Positions 47,850 through 57,478 of a stretch of 64,000 nt of DNA are shown here, piece after piece. Each line of letters begins with the position of its first letter. Position 1 is the first letter of the stretch. The stretch covers positions 27,479-91,478 of the forward strand of contig JAPHTP010000106.1 of assembly GCA_026196875.1 (NCBI GenBank). Reading direction: 5' to 3'. The DNA comes from Kangiellaceae bacterium. GTDB taxonomy: Bacteria; Pseudomonadota; Gammaproteobacteria; Enterobacterales; Kangiellaceae. The notes under the pieces were generated by a model, which ran no database searches, was not told where the DNA came from, and saw nothing but the letters and a program-made list of their open reading frames with translations. A program made the translations under genes and the position numbers.

Positions 47850-48593
47850 TTAATGATTCTGTTCAATCCGCTTAACATGTTTTTCCATAGAACTTAAAAA
47901 ACCTCTAAGGATATTAAGTTCACTCACTGTCAAATCAGCCTTATTAAACAATCGGTTCATTCTCTGAGGTAACAGTCTCTCTTGCCCAAGTACAAGGTAA
48001 CCTGTTTGCAACATAATTTTTTCAAAATGCTCAAGCAGTCCAGAAAACTGCTCTCTCGAAATAGCCAGGTCGGATTCAACCTGTCGCTGCTCTACAATTA
48101 GCGGCTGTTCGCATAGCGCCAGCCTCATTTCGTAAGCAACTAACTGAACGGCCGATGCAATATTTAATGACGAATACTCTGGATTAGTTGGTATGCACAC
48201 ATGGTAGTGACAAATTTGAAGTTCTTCATTAGTTAAACCAGAGTTTTCTGTTCCAAACAAAATAGCAACTGGCAATCGTGAAGGGTTATGCTTAATTTTT
48301 TCTGCTAGTTCCCTCGGCGTAATTAACTTGCTAGGAAGTGTCCGGGTACGTGCACTTGTTCCAACAATCAAACGACAATCAGCAACCGCTTCTTCCATAG
48401 AACCGACAACAGCAGCATCTGCCAAAATATCTGTTGCTCGCGAAGCTCTTTGTGTTGCTTCTGCACAAGGATAATCTTTTGGATTAACTAGCGTTAGTTG
48501 AGACAACCCCATCACTTTTAATGCTCTTGCCGCAGCCCCAATATTTCCGGGATGCGTTGTATGGGATAAGACCGTACGGATTTGCTCTAACAT
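47850..48593 (-). CDS. trmJ: tRNA (cytidine/uridine-2'-O-)-methyltransferase TrmJ
   Basis: The 247-residue SpoU-class (SPOUT) methyltransferase makes 2'-O-methyl at position 32 of several tRNAs. Motifs include THPGNIGAAARALKVMG, a LFGTENSGLTNEE block and the knot segment PTNPEYSSLNIASAVQLVAYE. The C-terminal helical extension (about 165-247) distinguishes TrmJ from TrmL. trmJ normally precedes iscR-iscS; here iscS follows after 150 bases with iscR missing. Confidence 0.93.
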   Translation of the reverse strand: MLEQIRTVLSHTTHPGNIGAAARALKVMGLSQLTLVNPKDYPCAEATQRASRATDILADAAVVGSMEEAVADCRLIVGTSARTRTLPSKLITPRELAEKIKHNPSRLPVAILFGTENSGLTNEELQICHYHVCIPTNPEYSSLNIASAVQLVAYEMRLALCEQPLIVEQRQVESDLAISREQFSGLLEHFEKIMLQTGYLVLGQERLLPQRMNRLFNKADLTVSELNILRGFLSSMEKHVKRIEQNH

Positions 48594-48867
48594 TTATTAC
48601 CTTTGAATTCAGGTTAAAATTACGGCGAGAAGTGTACCACTATCCGTTTAATTTTCTAAACGGTGAAAAACAATTCTACTAGGTCTGCAATAGCAGCTGT
48701 AATTACCATTGCAATTAAAGTACACCTGTAAATAAATCATTTTGTAGAATTTTTTTGCATATATAGCCTTTTTTTTATGTCTATTAATCTCCCCTTTAAA
48801 GGCCGCCTCAAACGAATAGCCCGAATTTATTAAGCTTGCTTAAGTTTTAGCCAATTATGCCGAATAC

Positions 48868-48896
48868 AAGTATAGAAAGACCCTTGTTCTATACTT
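48868..48896. promoter_or_regulatory. Perfect 10-bp inverted repeat in trmJ upstream region
   Basis: AAGTATAGAA (48868-48877) and TTCTATACTT (48887-48896) are exact reverse complements separated by 9 bases. The arms are too AT-rich and lack a T run for a terminator, so a dimeric regulator's operator is more likely. The region around it (48594-49020) is AT-rich and has no gene. Confidence 0.5.
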
Positions 48897-48995
48897 ACGA
48901 TGTTTTTGAAGATAGGTTATTTTTAGACGCGAATTAAAATTGAATAAATAAGGCTGGCAATAATTAATTGGTCTATAAGCAAACTTTTATTACTT

Positions 48996-49105
48996 TTGAT
49001 CGTCTATAGAAGTATACGTATTTTAAGTTTTCAGTTTCCCTAGTAGTTCTCCTGTCATGGAGCCTATTCCCGGCCTGATCTGCCAATCTGTCCGGGATTT
49101 TTTTT
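48996..49105 (+). ncRNA. Candidate small RNA with own promoter and terminator
   Basis: On the plus strand a promoter-like pair TTGATC (48996-49001) and TATTTT (49019-49024) has a 17-base spacer. It is followed by about 75 bases that contain a small hairpin CTCC-TGTCAT-GGAG (49050-49063). A terminator closes it: TTCCCGG (49067-49073) pairs with CCGGGAT (49092-49098), and then eight Ts. No gene on this strand ends here: trmJ and the 49217-49702 gene both run leftward. The 48594-49216 gap otherwise holds only the inverted repeat. No known RNA family is recognised. Confidence 0.5.
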
Positions 49106-49216
49106 GCCTTGAGTATTATTTTTGGCTTGAATACCGTTATTTGGCTCTAACAATAAGGAATATCTGAATAAATCGTAAGAGTTGATGGGACAACTGCGAG
49201 CTAAAGTCTTATTAGA

Positions 49217-49702
49217 TCACTTTTTTGATTTTCTAAAAGCCGCCACTATGTGATTTGTCTCTTCTGATAAAATGTCCCAACATTTGTCAAATCGAGTACC
49301 TCTGAAAGAAGCTTCGCGAAGTTGTTTAGGAGTGAGAATGCTGGGGTCATCCTCCATAACTTTGATGCTCTTGGTTGACGCAACTAGCAATGCGAACTCA
49401 AGCAATTTGTCTTCAGCACCATACCTACGGTCATGTTCACTGGAAGTATTAACCTCTTTATCATAATAAGACTCTTCGTGGTCGAGCATGTCTTCATTAA
49501 GCATCGGACGAATCATTTTTAAAACTTGCTGTCGTCGACCGACATTAACAATTGGCGCATCTCTACCACTATTCTTCTTCAGTGATTTAACTACTTTAGT
49601 ATTTTCAATGGCATTAACTATCCCTAAGACTTCTAGTAACGGATTGATATCCGATTTTTCATTATCTATAGCTAACCCAAAAAAATCTTGTAACTCAAGC
49701 AT
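49217..49702 (-). CDS. Hypothetical protein, family not recognised
   Basis: The 161-residue, charged, soluble protein begins MLELQDFFGLAIDNEK. It contains a stretch with GRDAPIVNVGRRQQVLKMIRPML and ends with a basic tail (AAFRKSKK). There is no signal peptide, membrane span or known motif. The codon pattern is like the neighbours and it is the longest open frame in its region, so it is likely real. It lies between the candidate small RNA and lptG, pointing leftward. No function is proposed. Confidence 0.6.
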   Translation of the reverse strand: MLELQDFFGLAIDNEKSDINPLLEVLGIVNAIENTKVVKSLKKNSGRDAPIVNVGRRQQVLKMIRPMLNEDMLDHEESYYDKEVNTSSEHDRRYGAEDKLLEFALLVASTKSIKVMEDDPSILTPKQLREASFRGTRFDKCWDILSEETNHIVAAFRKSKK

Positions 49703-49889
49703 TGTATTTTTCTCTTAACTTTCTCTCAGAAAATAGAGCAAAAGCTTAAAAAAGGGCCCAACATTTAACTGTGCGACTAAATTTGGAATAGACCGCTTAT
49801 TAACTAGGAGTATAGCAGATATATCACTTTATTCTTTATTTAGATAAAGAGCCGTACATCTGTTTTTCTTAATTAACCAGTTTCCCTCA

Positions 49890-50954
49890 TTAACTGGATT
49901 TCTTCATTAAATAGTATGCAAGGTAGGAAAACAACAATAAGGGAATCGTCGCACCAAAAATCGGTGGAAAATTGTATACCAAACTAATTGGACCAAATGA
50001 CTGATTAGCTAAGTGAAATCCAAATCCGAGCATAACACCTGACAAGATACGAGCTCCCATTGTTACATCTCGCATAGGTCCAAACACAAAAGATGTCGCT
50101 AGAAATATCATTACGGCAATCGCCAACGGCTGCATCAGCTTGCGCCAAAACGCGAGCATAAATATCTCAGTTTCCATTTTATTTTCGGCTAAATAATCAA
50201 GGTACCGGTAAATCCCGACGATATTTAACATTTCCGGCTCAAGCGTTAGCGTATCGAGTTGCTCTTGTTTGATAGGATTAGTCCAGAGCCTTTTGTCTGC
50301 GTAATTAGTTTCCAATTTGTTATCACGGAACTGAACCGTCGTCACTCCTAACAATTCCCAAACATCATTTTTTTGCTCGGCACGCTCAGCCTTGAGTACG
50401 CTGGTGAGCTGGTTGTCGTCTATTTGATAGATGGTGATGTTACCTAGTTGACTGTCATTGTAGAGGCTCTCAATATGTACAACTTTGCCTTCTCCTTTAG
50501 CCCACATCCCATTGTTTGCCAGGCTGACTTCGCCGCCACTAACCGCGGCTGCTCGCAACTGTTGGGCAGCTTTGGTGGACGCAGGTGCAACCCATTCACT
50601 AACAATGACAACAAGTACCATAAGAATAAGAGAGCCCTTAATTGCAGAACCAGCGATCCTCCAGGTAGTTACTCCCGCAGCTCGCATTACGGTTAACTCG
50701 CTATTGCTCGCCATTGTGCCTAATGCAGATAAAGAACCGACTAACACGCTCATCGGAAACACTTCTAAAACTCTTGCAGGTATCATCAGAGCAGTGAACA
50801 ACACGGCATCCCCAACGCCGTAGCTGCCTTCTCCGGTATCACCCAATTCATTTAGAAATCCCAGTAAAACCTGCAAACCGGTGATTACCATTAGGATAAA
50901 CAAGCTAGAGATTACTAACTGCTTTGTAATGTATCGGTCAAGCAGGTTAAACAT
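49890..50954 (-). CDS. lptG: LPS export permease LptG
   Basis: LptG is one of two inner-membrane subunits of the LptB2FG transporter that extracts lipopolysaccharide for delivery to the outer membrane. The 354-residue protein has the YjgP/YjgQ layout: two N-terminal membrane helices, a jelly-roll periplasmic domain (about 125-260) and several C-terminal helices. It starts within the last 8 bases of lptF, a translationally coupled overlap. The length and gene order distinguish it from LptF. Confidence 0.93.
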   Translation of the reverse strand: MFNLLDRYITKQLVISSLFILMVITGLQVLLGFLNELGDTGEGSYGVGDAVLFTALMIPARVLEVFPMSVLVGSLSALGTMASNSELTVMRAAGVTTWRIAGSAIKGSLILMVLVVIVSEWVAPASTKAAQQLRAAAVSGGEVSLANNGMWAKGEGKVVHIESLYNDSQLGNITIYQIDDNQLTSVLKAERAEQKNDVWELLGVTTVQFRDNKLETNYADKRLWTNPIKQEQLDTLTLEPEMLNIVGIYRYLDYLAENKMETEIFMLAFWRKLMQPLAIAVMIFLATSFVFGPMRDVTMGARILSGVMLGFGFHLANQSFGPISLVYNFPPIFGATIPLLLFSYLAYYLMKKSS

Positions 50955-52086
50955 CTACCGTCCCCTTCTTTGCCGCAATAGAAGCTCTTCTTCTATTTTT
51001 GTTGCGATTGTTATTAGAACGATAGGTCCAAAGGCAAAACGTCATTGCGATCAGATGAATCCACCAAAAGCCAAGAGGTTGTGGAATACGGCCCGACTCC
51101 AACAGCTGTTTTCCATTCATCAATAAAAGCGCGTAGACCATGTAAATCATGATAGCGGGAAATAATCGTGAGAATTTCCCCTTTCGAGGTTGAGTCTTCG
51201 CTAATGGAACTGCCAAAAAACAAAGGATCAGAATGGAAATTGGCGCCGACAATCGCCAATGTAATTCTGCCCAGCTTTTTAAATCGCCTATTCGCAGTAG
51301 CTCGAAACTGCCAATACCTTTAGTTCGTACAGAAAATTCCGTTTCTCTATCATCCTCAAGACGCATAAAATAACTTTCATATTCAGTTTTATTCCACTTC
51401 CCGCTTTGCTTTGAGAATTGATAATTCACACCATTTTGTAGCACTAGAAAATCGCCATCAGACAGTTGCGAACCTGACTCAGCATCTTCAATCTGCTGGA
51501 TTTTGCCTTTCTCAGCCAGCTGAATTTCGATGTTTTCAGCTTCTTTACTTAGGCCGGAGACACTAAATAATCTTTCAATTTCTCCCTCACTATTCCGGCT
51601 TTCGACAAAAACAACGCTATCTTTGTCTGAACTTTGCTTGAAGGTGCCGGCCGAAAATCCACCTAGCTTTGCCTGTGCACTCTCTTCAGCCATCACTCGT
51701 TTTACTTCGAAATTTGCCCATGGATTGAGCCAAAATGATAAGCCGCCAGACACTAACGCAAGTCCCATGGCCAGGGGTAAGCTGTTTTTTGCTAGCTGAA
51801 AATCACTGACACCCACTCCATGGATAACCGCCATTTCATTTTCTGCATACATCCGCCCTAATGTGGTCAGATAACCAATAAAAAATGACATTGGCAGTAG
51901 GAATCCGGCAACTGAAGGGATTTGCAGGCTCATTAAATAAAAAACGGATGAAGAAGAAATGGTGCCATCAACAGCATACTGTATGTACTTAATAAATCGA
52001 GTACTCACAAACAAAAGTACTAATACAACCAGGATTGCCAGGCTAGATTTTAATATTTCACTATTGATGTAGCGTTTAAGAATCAA
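50947..52086 (-). CDS. lptF: LPS export permease LptF
   Basis: LptF pairs with LptG in the LPS extractor. The 379-residue protein starts at a TTG (MILKRYINSEILKSS), which matches the family N-terminus, and has six membrane helices around a periplasmic beta-jellyroll. The C-terminal tail is basic (NNNRNKNRRRASIAAKKG). It is the first gene of the lptFG operon and is divergent from pepA, the standard gammaproteobacterial order. Confidence 0.93.
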   Translation of the reverse strand: MILKRYINSEILKSSLAILVVLVLLFVSTRFIKYIQYAVDGTISSSSVFYLMSLQIPSVAGFLLPMSFFIGYLTTLGRMYAENEMAVIHGVGVSDFQLAKNSLPLAMGLALVSGGLSFWLNPWANFEVKRVMAEESAQAKLGGFSAGTFKQSSDKDSVVFVESRNSEGEIERLFSVSGLSKEAENIEIQLAEKGKIQQIEDAESGSQLSDGDFLVLQNGVNYQFSKQSGKWNKTEYESYFMRLEDDRETEFSVRTKGIGSFELLRIGDLKSWAELHWRLSAPISILILCFLAVPLAKTQPRKGKFSRLFPAIMIYMVYALLLMNGKQLLESGRIPQPLGFWWIHLIAMTFCLWTYRSNNNRNKNRRRASIAAKKGTVDV

Positions 52087-52219
52087 AGTCTTTACTCAGA
52101 TACCAGTAATTCAGAAAAGTGTCACTTTTACTTAAAAATTAGCTATTTTTAAGTTAGACTTCCATTTTATTAGCTTTTGTTGTGGAAAAGCCAGCAGGTT
52201 GTACCTTTGATGGGAGGCC

Positions 52220-52248
52220 AATATACCATAGCTCTTGGGGATTAGTAA
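52220..52248 (-). promoter_or_regulatory. Promoter of lptF-lptG
   Basis: On the reverse strand TTACTA (52248-52243) and TATATT (52225-52220) are 17 bases apart, about 135 bases before the lptF start. Confidence 0.55.
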
Positions 52249-52332
52249 GCGACGATTTGTCGTCCGTTTGATTAATCAAGCCTGTTGAAAAAGTAGCCAA
52301 AACAAACCACTGGAAGTCTTAAGACAAGTGGT

Positions 52333-52366
52333 AATGTGATTTGAACAAAAATGTGATTTGGACAAA
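52333..52366. repeat. 17-bp tandem direct repeat
   Basis: AATGTGATTTGAACAAA is followed at once by AATGTGATTTGGACAAA, differing at one base. It lies in the lptF/pepA divergent region, outside both core promoters. The rest of the gap from 52087 to 52491 holds the two promoters and no gene. Confidence 0.75.
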
Positions 52367-52418
52367 AATAACTGCCACTTTCAAATTTCAGCAGCTAGAC
52401 ATAATTGGACTTACAAAA

Positions 52419-52446
52419 TTGCAGTTTTGAAAACCAAGGCTAAAAT
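52419..52446 (+). promoter_or_regulatory. Promoter of pepA
   Basis: TTGCAG (52419-52424) and TAAAAT (52441-52446) are spaced 16 bases apart. Transcription would start near 52453, giving a leader of about 40 bases. Confidence 0.5.
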
Positions 52447-52491
52447 ACAACAAAAGTACAAGTTATCACGATAAAAATTAAGGTGTTTTTG

Positions 52492-53985
52492 ATGGAGTTT
52501 AATGTAAAAAGCGGTAACCCCGAAAAACAACGTAGCGCATGCGTTGTTGTAGGCGTTTTTGAATCTCGAAAGTTGTCTGCTATGGGTGAACAGCTGGACA
52601 GCGTTAGTGAAGGCTACTTAAGTAATTTGCTACGTCGCGGCGATATGGAAGGCAAGCTGGGCCAAGTACTTTTATTGCACAATGTACCAAACACTTTGTC
52701 TGATCGTGTACTGCTGATTGGCTGTGGTAAAGAAAGAGATTTTGCAGATAAACAATATCGTAAGGTTATTGCCAAAGCGATTACTACTTTAAATGATACG
52801 GGTTCCATGGAAGCGGTTTGTTTCTTAAGCGAATTAAACGTTAAAGGCCGCGATACCCGATGGAAAGTAAGACACGCGGTAGAGTCTGCACAAGATACTT
52901 TGTATGCCTTTGAACAGTTCAAAAGCAAAACAGATGCAACACGCCGTCCGCTACGCCGCTTAACCTTTAATGTAACCACGCGTAAAGAATTGACTATTGG
53001 TGAGCAAGCCATCGAGGAAGGATTGGCAATAGCTAAAGGAGCACATAAAGCTCGCGACCTTGCTAACTTGCCCCCCAACATCGCAAATCCGACTTACCTT
53101 GCTGAAGAAGCAAAAGCCTTGGCAGTTAACAGTGATTCAGTTGATTGCCAGATACTTGACGAAAAAGAAATTGAAGAAATGGGCATGGGCGCGTTTCATT
53201 CGGTCGGAAGAGGCTCTGACACCCCGTCTAAACTTATTGTTCTTCATTACAACGGCGCTGAGGCAGAACAAAAACCAGTAGTTCTGGTTGGAAAAGGTAT
53301 TACCTTTGACAGTGGTGGTATCTCACTAAAACCTGGTGAGCGCATGGACGAAATGAAATATGATATGGGCGGTGCGGCCGGAGTTTATGGCGCATTTGTC
53401 GCCGCCGTAGAAATGAAGTTACCGATTAATCTTTATATGGTAATCGCAGCAGCAGAAAATATGCCTAGCGGCAACGCGAGTCGCCCCGGCGATATCGTCA
53501 CTACCCTGTCCGGTCAAACGGTAGAGATATTGAACACTGATGCTGAAGGACGTCTGGTACTTTGCGACACCTTAACCTACGTTGAAAGATTTGATCCCGA
53601 AATCGTCATTGACGTGGCAACTTTAACCGGAGCTTGTATCATTGCGTTAGGTAACCAAGCTTCAGGCTTAATGAGTAATCACAACCCACTAGCTCATGAC
53701 CTGTTAAACGCGGGCGAGTTATGTGGTGATCGCGTTTGGCGTTTACCGATTTGGGATGAGTACCAAGAGCAACTTGAATCAAATTTTGCAGATATGGCTA
53801 ATATAGGTGGTAAAGCTGCAGGTACTATTACCGCTGGCTGTTTCTTATCACGCTACACGAAAAAGTATCATTGGGCTCATTTAGATATTGCTGGCACAGC
53901 ATGGCAGTCAGGAAAAGCAAAAGGTGCAACCGGTCGTCCGGTACCTTTACTTGTACAATACCTGATGAATCGCTGCGAAAGCTAA
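52492..53985 (+). CDS. pepA: Leucyl aminopeptidase PepA
   Basis: The 497-residue M17 aminopeptidase is a hexameric, two-metal enzyme and, in E. coli, also a DNA-binding accessory factor in Xer recombination at plasmid cer sites. Metal and catalytic residues are Lys268, Asp273, Asp291, Asp350, Glu352 and Arg354 ([11 protein letters not shown] and NTDAEGR). I chose the ATG at 52492 ([16 protein letters not shown]) because it matches the E. coli N-terminus and has AAGG 8 bases upstream. The frame extends three codons further to a GTG. It is followed by holC and valS, the usual order. Confidence 0.97.
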   Translation: MEFNVKSGNPEKQRSACVVVGVFESRKLSAMGEQLDSVSEGYLSNLLRRGDMEGKLGQVLLLHNVPNTLSDRVLLIGCGKERDFADKQYRKVIAKAITTLNDTGSMEAVCFLSELNVKGRDTRWKVRHAVESAQDTLYAFEQFKSKTDATRRPLRRLTFNVTTRKELTIGEQAIEEGLAIAKGAHKARDLANLPPNIANPTYLAEEAKALAVNSDSVDCQILDEKEIEEMGMGAFHSVGRGSDTPSKLIVLHYNGAEAEQKPVVLVGKGITFDSGGISLKPGERMDEMKYDMGGAAGVYGAFVAAVEMKLPINLYMVIAAAENMPSGNASRPGDIVTTLSGQTVEILNTDAEGRLVLCDTLTYVERFDPEIVIDVATLTGACIIALGNQASGLMSNHNPLAHDLLNAGELCGDRVWRLPIWDEYQEQLESNFADMANIGGKAAGTITAGCFLSRYTKKYHWAHLDIAGTAWQSGKAKGATGRPVPLLVQYLMNRCES

Positions 53986-54026
53986 TTGTTTCAAACTAGC
54001 AGTCAACAGGCGAAGCGATAATCGAA

Positions 54027-54470
54027 ATGACACAAGTTGAGTTTTACTCTGTCGGCGTTGCTGAAGGCGCCGAAGAAACCGCAAGCAAACTTCCATATAA
54101 TCATTTATGTGAGGTTATTAAGCGCGCCTATCGTAAAGGCCAAAAAGTATTTGTGCATACAGATAACCGTCGCCTCGCTGAAAAGGTAGATGAACTTTTA
54201 TGGACCCACGACACTAAAAGCTTCTTGCCCCATCAAATGGCAGATGAAGACCCAGATACAATACCTCCAATTGAAATTGGCTACGGGCAATCGCCGAGTA
54301 TACCGCCGGATGTATTAGTTAATTTAGGACAAGAAGTCCCCCAATTTTTTAGCCAGTTTCACTGGGTATTTGAATATGCATTTGGTGATAATGAAAATAA
54401 AGAAAAAGCGCGTGATAGGTTTAGGTTTTACCGAGAGCGTGGTTACCCGCTCAACCATAGAAAAATTTAA
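54027..54470 (+). CDS. holC: DNA polymerase III chi subunit
   Basis: Chi (147 residues) links the clamp loader to SSB through the SSB C-terminus. The start MTQVEFYSVG and the CEVIKRAYRKGQKVFVHTDN and LLWTHDTKSFLPH segments are typical. It lies between pepA and valS, as in other gammaproteobacteria. Confidence 0.93.
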   Translation: MTQVEFYSVGVAEGAEETASKLPYNHLCEVIKRAYRKGQKVFVHTDNRRLAEKVDELLWTHDTKSFLPHQMADEDPDTIPPIEIGYGQSPSIPPDVLVNLGQEVPQFFSQFHWVFEYAFGDNENKEKARDRFRFYRERGYPLNHRKI

Positions 54471-54481
54471 CTGATCGCGGC

Positions 54482-54516
54482 CAAATTCATCGGAACAAAT
54501 TCATCGGAACAAATTC
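54482..54516. repeat. 14-bp tandem repeat (about 2.5 units)
   Basis: CAAATTCATCGGAA occurs twice in tandem and is followed by the partial copy CAAATTC in the holC-valS gap. The 100-base gap otherwise holds only the valS translation start region. Confidence 0.75.
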
Positions 54517-54578
54517 AAACTGCATACTACGAATTCATATTAACAATTCCAATTTAATTTTATCGAGTTAAGAACCTC

Positions 54579-57410
54579 ATGGATAAATCCTATACTCCCC
54601 AGAACATTGAAACCAAGTGGTACCAAAACTGGGAAAATAATGACTACTTTAAAGCCTCTGGCGAGGGAAAGCCTTACTGTATTTTAATTCCGCCGCCTAA
54701 CGTCACAGGTAGTTTGCATATGGGTCATGCGTTTCAGCACACCATAATGGATGCCTTGACTCGCTATCACCGCATGAAAGGTGATGACACCTTGTGGCAA
54801 TGTGGGACGGACCACGCAGGTATCGCAACTCAAATGGTTGTTGAACGCCTATTGGATGCGGAAGGCAAAAAACGTACAGATTTCTCTCGCGAAGAGTTTG
54901 TCGAAAAAGTGTGGCAGTGGAAAGAAACTTCAGGTGGTACTATCTCAAAGCAAATGCGACGTTTAGGTGATTCACCGGACTGGAATCGCGAAGCATTTAC
55001 TATGGATGATGATTTGTCTCACGCAGTTCAAGAAGTATTTATTCGACTGTACGAAGAAGGAATTATTTATCGCGGCAAAAGATTGGTTAATTGGGATCCG
55101 AAATTTCAATCAGCAATATCTGATCTTGAAGTTGAAAATCATGATGAAAAAGGGTTCTTGTGGCACTTTAGGTATCCACTAGCGGATGGCGCAACAACTT
55201 CTGATGGTAAAGATTATTTAGTCGTCGCAACTACCCGTCCTGAAACAATGCTTGGCGACTCCGCGGTCGCAGTTAATCCGGCAGATGAACGCTACAAGGA
55301 CCTTATCGGCAAACATATAACTTTGCCGCTCGTTGAACGTAAGATCCCAATTGTCGCTGATGATTATGTAGATATGGAATTTGGAACAGGTTGTGTGAAG
55401 ATAACCCCAGCTCACGACTTTAATGACTATGAAGTTGGTAAGCGCCATAACCTACCACTAATCAACATTATGTCTCCACAAGCTGATATTCTGGCAGAGG
55501 CTGAAGTTTATGAATTTGGCGGTAAACCTATTGCTAACTACGATAACAGCCTGCCTTCCAATTACGCAGGATTGAACCGATTTGACGCAAGAAAACTAAT
55601 TGTTAAAGAGTTTGAGTCAAAAGGTTTGATCGAAAAAATTGACGACCATGCGTTAAAAGTTCCACGTGGGGATCGCAGCAACGACGTTATCGAGCCTTTG
55701 TTAACCGATCAATGGTACGTTGCAGTAGAATCATTGGCGAAACCAGCTATCGAAGCGGTTAGAAGTGGCGAAATAAAATTTGTTCCTGAAAATTGGGATA
55801 AAACTTATTTCCACTGGATGGAAAATATTCAAGACTGGTGTATCAGTCGTCAACTTTGGTGGGGACATAGAATCCCGGCCTGGTACGATGAAAAAGGCAA
55901 TGTATATGTTGCGTCTACCGAAGCGGAAGCTCGCAGTAAAAATGGGCTTTCTGATGACGTTAAGTTGTGCCAAGACAACGACGTGTTAGACACTTGGTTT
56001 TCATCGGCGCTTTGGCCTTTCGCAACTATGGGGTGGCCGAACGAAACGCCAGAATTAGAAAAGTTTGTTCCATCAAGTGTTTTGGTAACCGGGTTTGATA
56101 TTATTTTCTTCTGGGTTGCTCGCATGATCATGATGACCATGAAATTTACCGGTAAAGTTCCTTTTAAGGAAATCTATATTACCGGTTTAATTCGTGATGA
56201 ACATGGCGACAAGATGTCAAAATCGAAAGGTAATGTACTTGACCCTATCGATTTAATCGACGGTATCGATCTAGACTCATTAGTTGCTAAAAGAACCAGC
56301 GGCATGATGAATCCAAAAATTGCATCTAAAGTTGACAAGCGTACTCGAAAACAGTTTGCGGAAGGTATTGAGGCATATGGAACAGATGCGCTTAGAGCGA
56401 CTTTCTGTGCGCTCGCTTCAACCAGCCGCGATATCAATTTTGATTTAGGCCGAGTTGAAGGCTATCGCAATTACTGCAACAAATTATGGAATGCAGCGCG
56501 CTACGTATTGATGAATACTGAGGGTGAAGATTGTGGTAAAGACAACAATGATATGGAACTCAGCATCGCTGATCAATGGATTATCAGCAAAATGCAAAAT
56601 GCCATCACTGACTTTGAAAAGTATATCGGCGAATACCGTTTTGATTTAGCAACTCAAACTTTGTATGAGTTTAGCCGCGCAGACTATTGTGATTGGTATT
56701 TAGAATTATCCAAACCAATTCTTTACGGTGATCAAGCAACTGAAAAACAGAAACGCGGCACCCGCCATACTTTGGTAAATGTTTTGGAAAGCATGATGCG
56801 ATTACTCCATCCAATGATGCCATTTATTACCGAAGAAATTTGGCAGCGATTAAAACCAATGGTTAATACAGATGCCGAATCAATTATGATTGCCAGATTC
56901 CCCGAATTTAATCAGGAATTAGTCAATCAAAAAGCACTGGATGATTTAGACTGGTTACAAAAACTAATCGTTGGTGTAAGAAATATTCGAGGCGAATTAA
57001 ATGTTTCTCCAGCAAAGCCAGTAAATGTGCTTCTAAAAAATACTAACGATGACGATAAACGCTGTTTAGAAGAATATCATGGCTTTTTATCCGCATTAGC
57101 TAAACTTGACTCAATCGAATTAGCCGATGGGGATACTCCTCCAGCTGCTACAGCCTTGGCTGGAAAAATGGAGGTTCTTGTTCCTATTGCCGGATTGATT
57201 GATGTTAACGCCGAAGTCGATCGATTAAGTAAGGAAATCGAAAAGCTCAATAAAGAAATTGGTAGACTTTCCGGTAAATTGAACAACGCTAATTTCGTTG
57301 AACGCGCGCCAGCGGAAGTTGTCACAAAAGAAAAGGAAAAACTAGTTCAGGCTGAAGAAGCAATCGTTAAATTAACCGATCAAAAAACCGAACTTGAAAA
57401 GATTGCCTAA
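54579..57410 (+). CDS. valS: Valyl-tRNA synthetase
   Basis: The class I aminoacyl-tRNA synthetase of 943 residues (E. coli 951) charges tRNA-Val and edits threonine. It has the HIGH-type motif HMGH (47-50), KMSKS (545-549), an editing domain (about 200-340, containing [11 protein letters not shown]) and a C-terminal coiled coil (about 880-943, [20 protein letters not shown]) that contacts the tRNA. Terminator follows. Confidence 0.97.
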   Translation: MDKSYTPQNIETKWYQNWENNDYFKASGEGKPYCILIPPPNVTGSLHMGHAFQHTIMDALTRYHRMKGDDTLWQCGTDHAGIATQMVVERLLDAEGKKRTDFSREEFVEKVWQWKETSGGTISKQMRRLGDSPDWNREAFTMDDDLSHAVQEVFIRLYEEGIIYRGKRLVNWDPKFQSAISDLEVENHDEKGFLWHFRYPLADGATTSDGKDYLVVATTRPETMLGDSAVAVNPADERYKDLIGKHITLPLVERKIPIVADDYVDMEFGTGCVKITPAHDFNDYEVGKRHNLPLINIMSPQADILAEAEVYEFGGKPIANYDNSLPSNYAGLNRFDARKLIVKEFESKGLIEKIDDHALKVPRGDRSNDVIEPLLTDQWYVAVESLAKPAIEAVRSGEIKFVPENWDKTYFHWMENIQDWCISRQLWWGHRIPAWYDEKGNVYVASTEAEARSKNGLSDDVKLCQDNDVLDTWFSSALWPFATMGWPNETPELEKFVPSSVLVTGFDIIFFWVARMIMMTMKFTGKVPFKEIYITGLIRDEHGDKMSKSKGNVLDPIDLIDGIDLDSLVAKRTSGMMNPKIASKVDKRTRKQFAEGIEAYGTDALRATFCALASTSRDINFDLGRVEGYRNYCNKLWNAARYVLMNTEGEDCGKDNNDMELSIADQWIISKMQNAITDFEKYIGEYRFDLATQTLYEFSRADYCDWYLELSKPILYGDQATEKQKRGTRHTLVNVLESMMRLLHPMMPFITEEIWQRLKPMVNTDAESIMIARFPEFNQELVNQKALDDLDWLQKLIVGVRNIRGELNVSPAKPVNVLLKNTNDDDKRCLEEYHGFLSALAKLDSIELADGDTPPAATALAGKMEVLVPIAGLIDVNAEVDRLSKEIEKLNKEIGRLSGKLNNANFVERAPAEVVTKEKEKLVQAEEAIVKLTDQKTELEKIA

Positions 57411-57427
57411 AAAGTAAAAACATCATC

Positions 57428-57455
57428 AAAAAAGGCGCTATCAGCGCCTTTTTTA
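57428..57455. terminator. Terminator after valS
   Basis: AAAAAAGGCGCT-ATC-AGCGCCTTTTTT is symmetric, so it can also end the converging ATPase gene transcript. Confidence 0.92.
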
Positions 57456-57478
57456 TTTGCCCGGATTTGCATTAAAAA

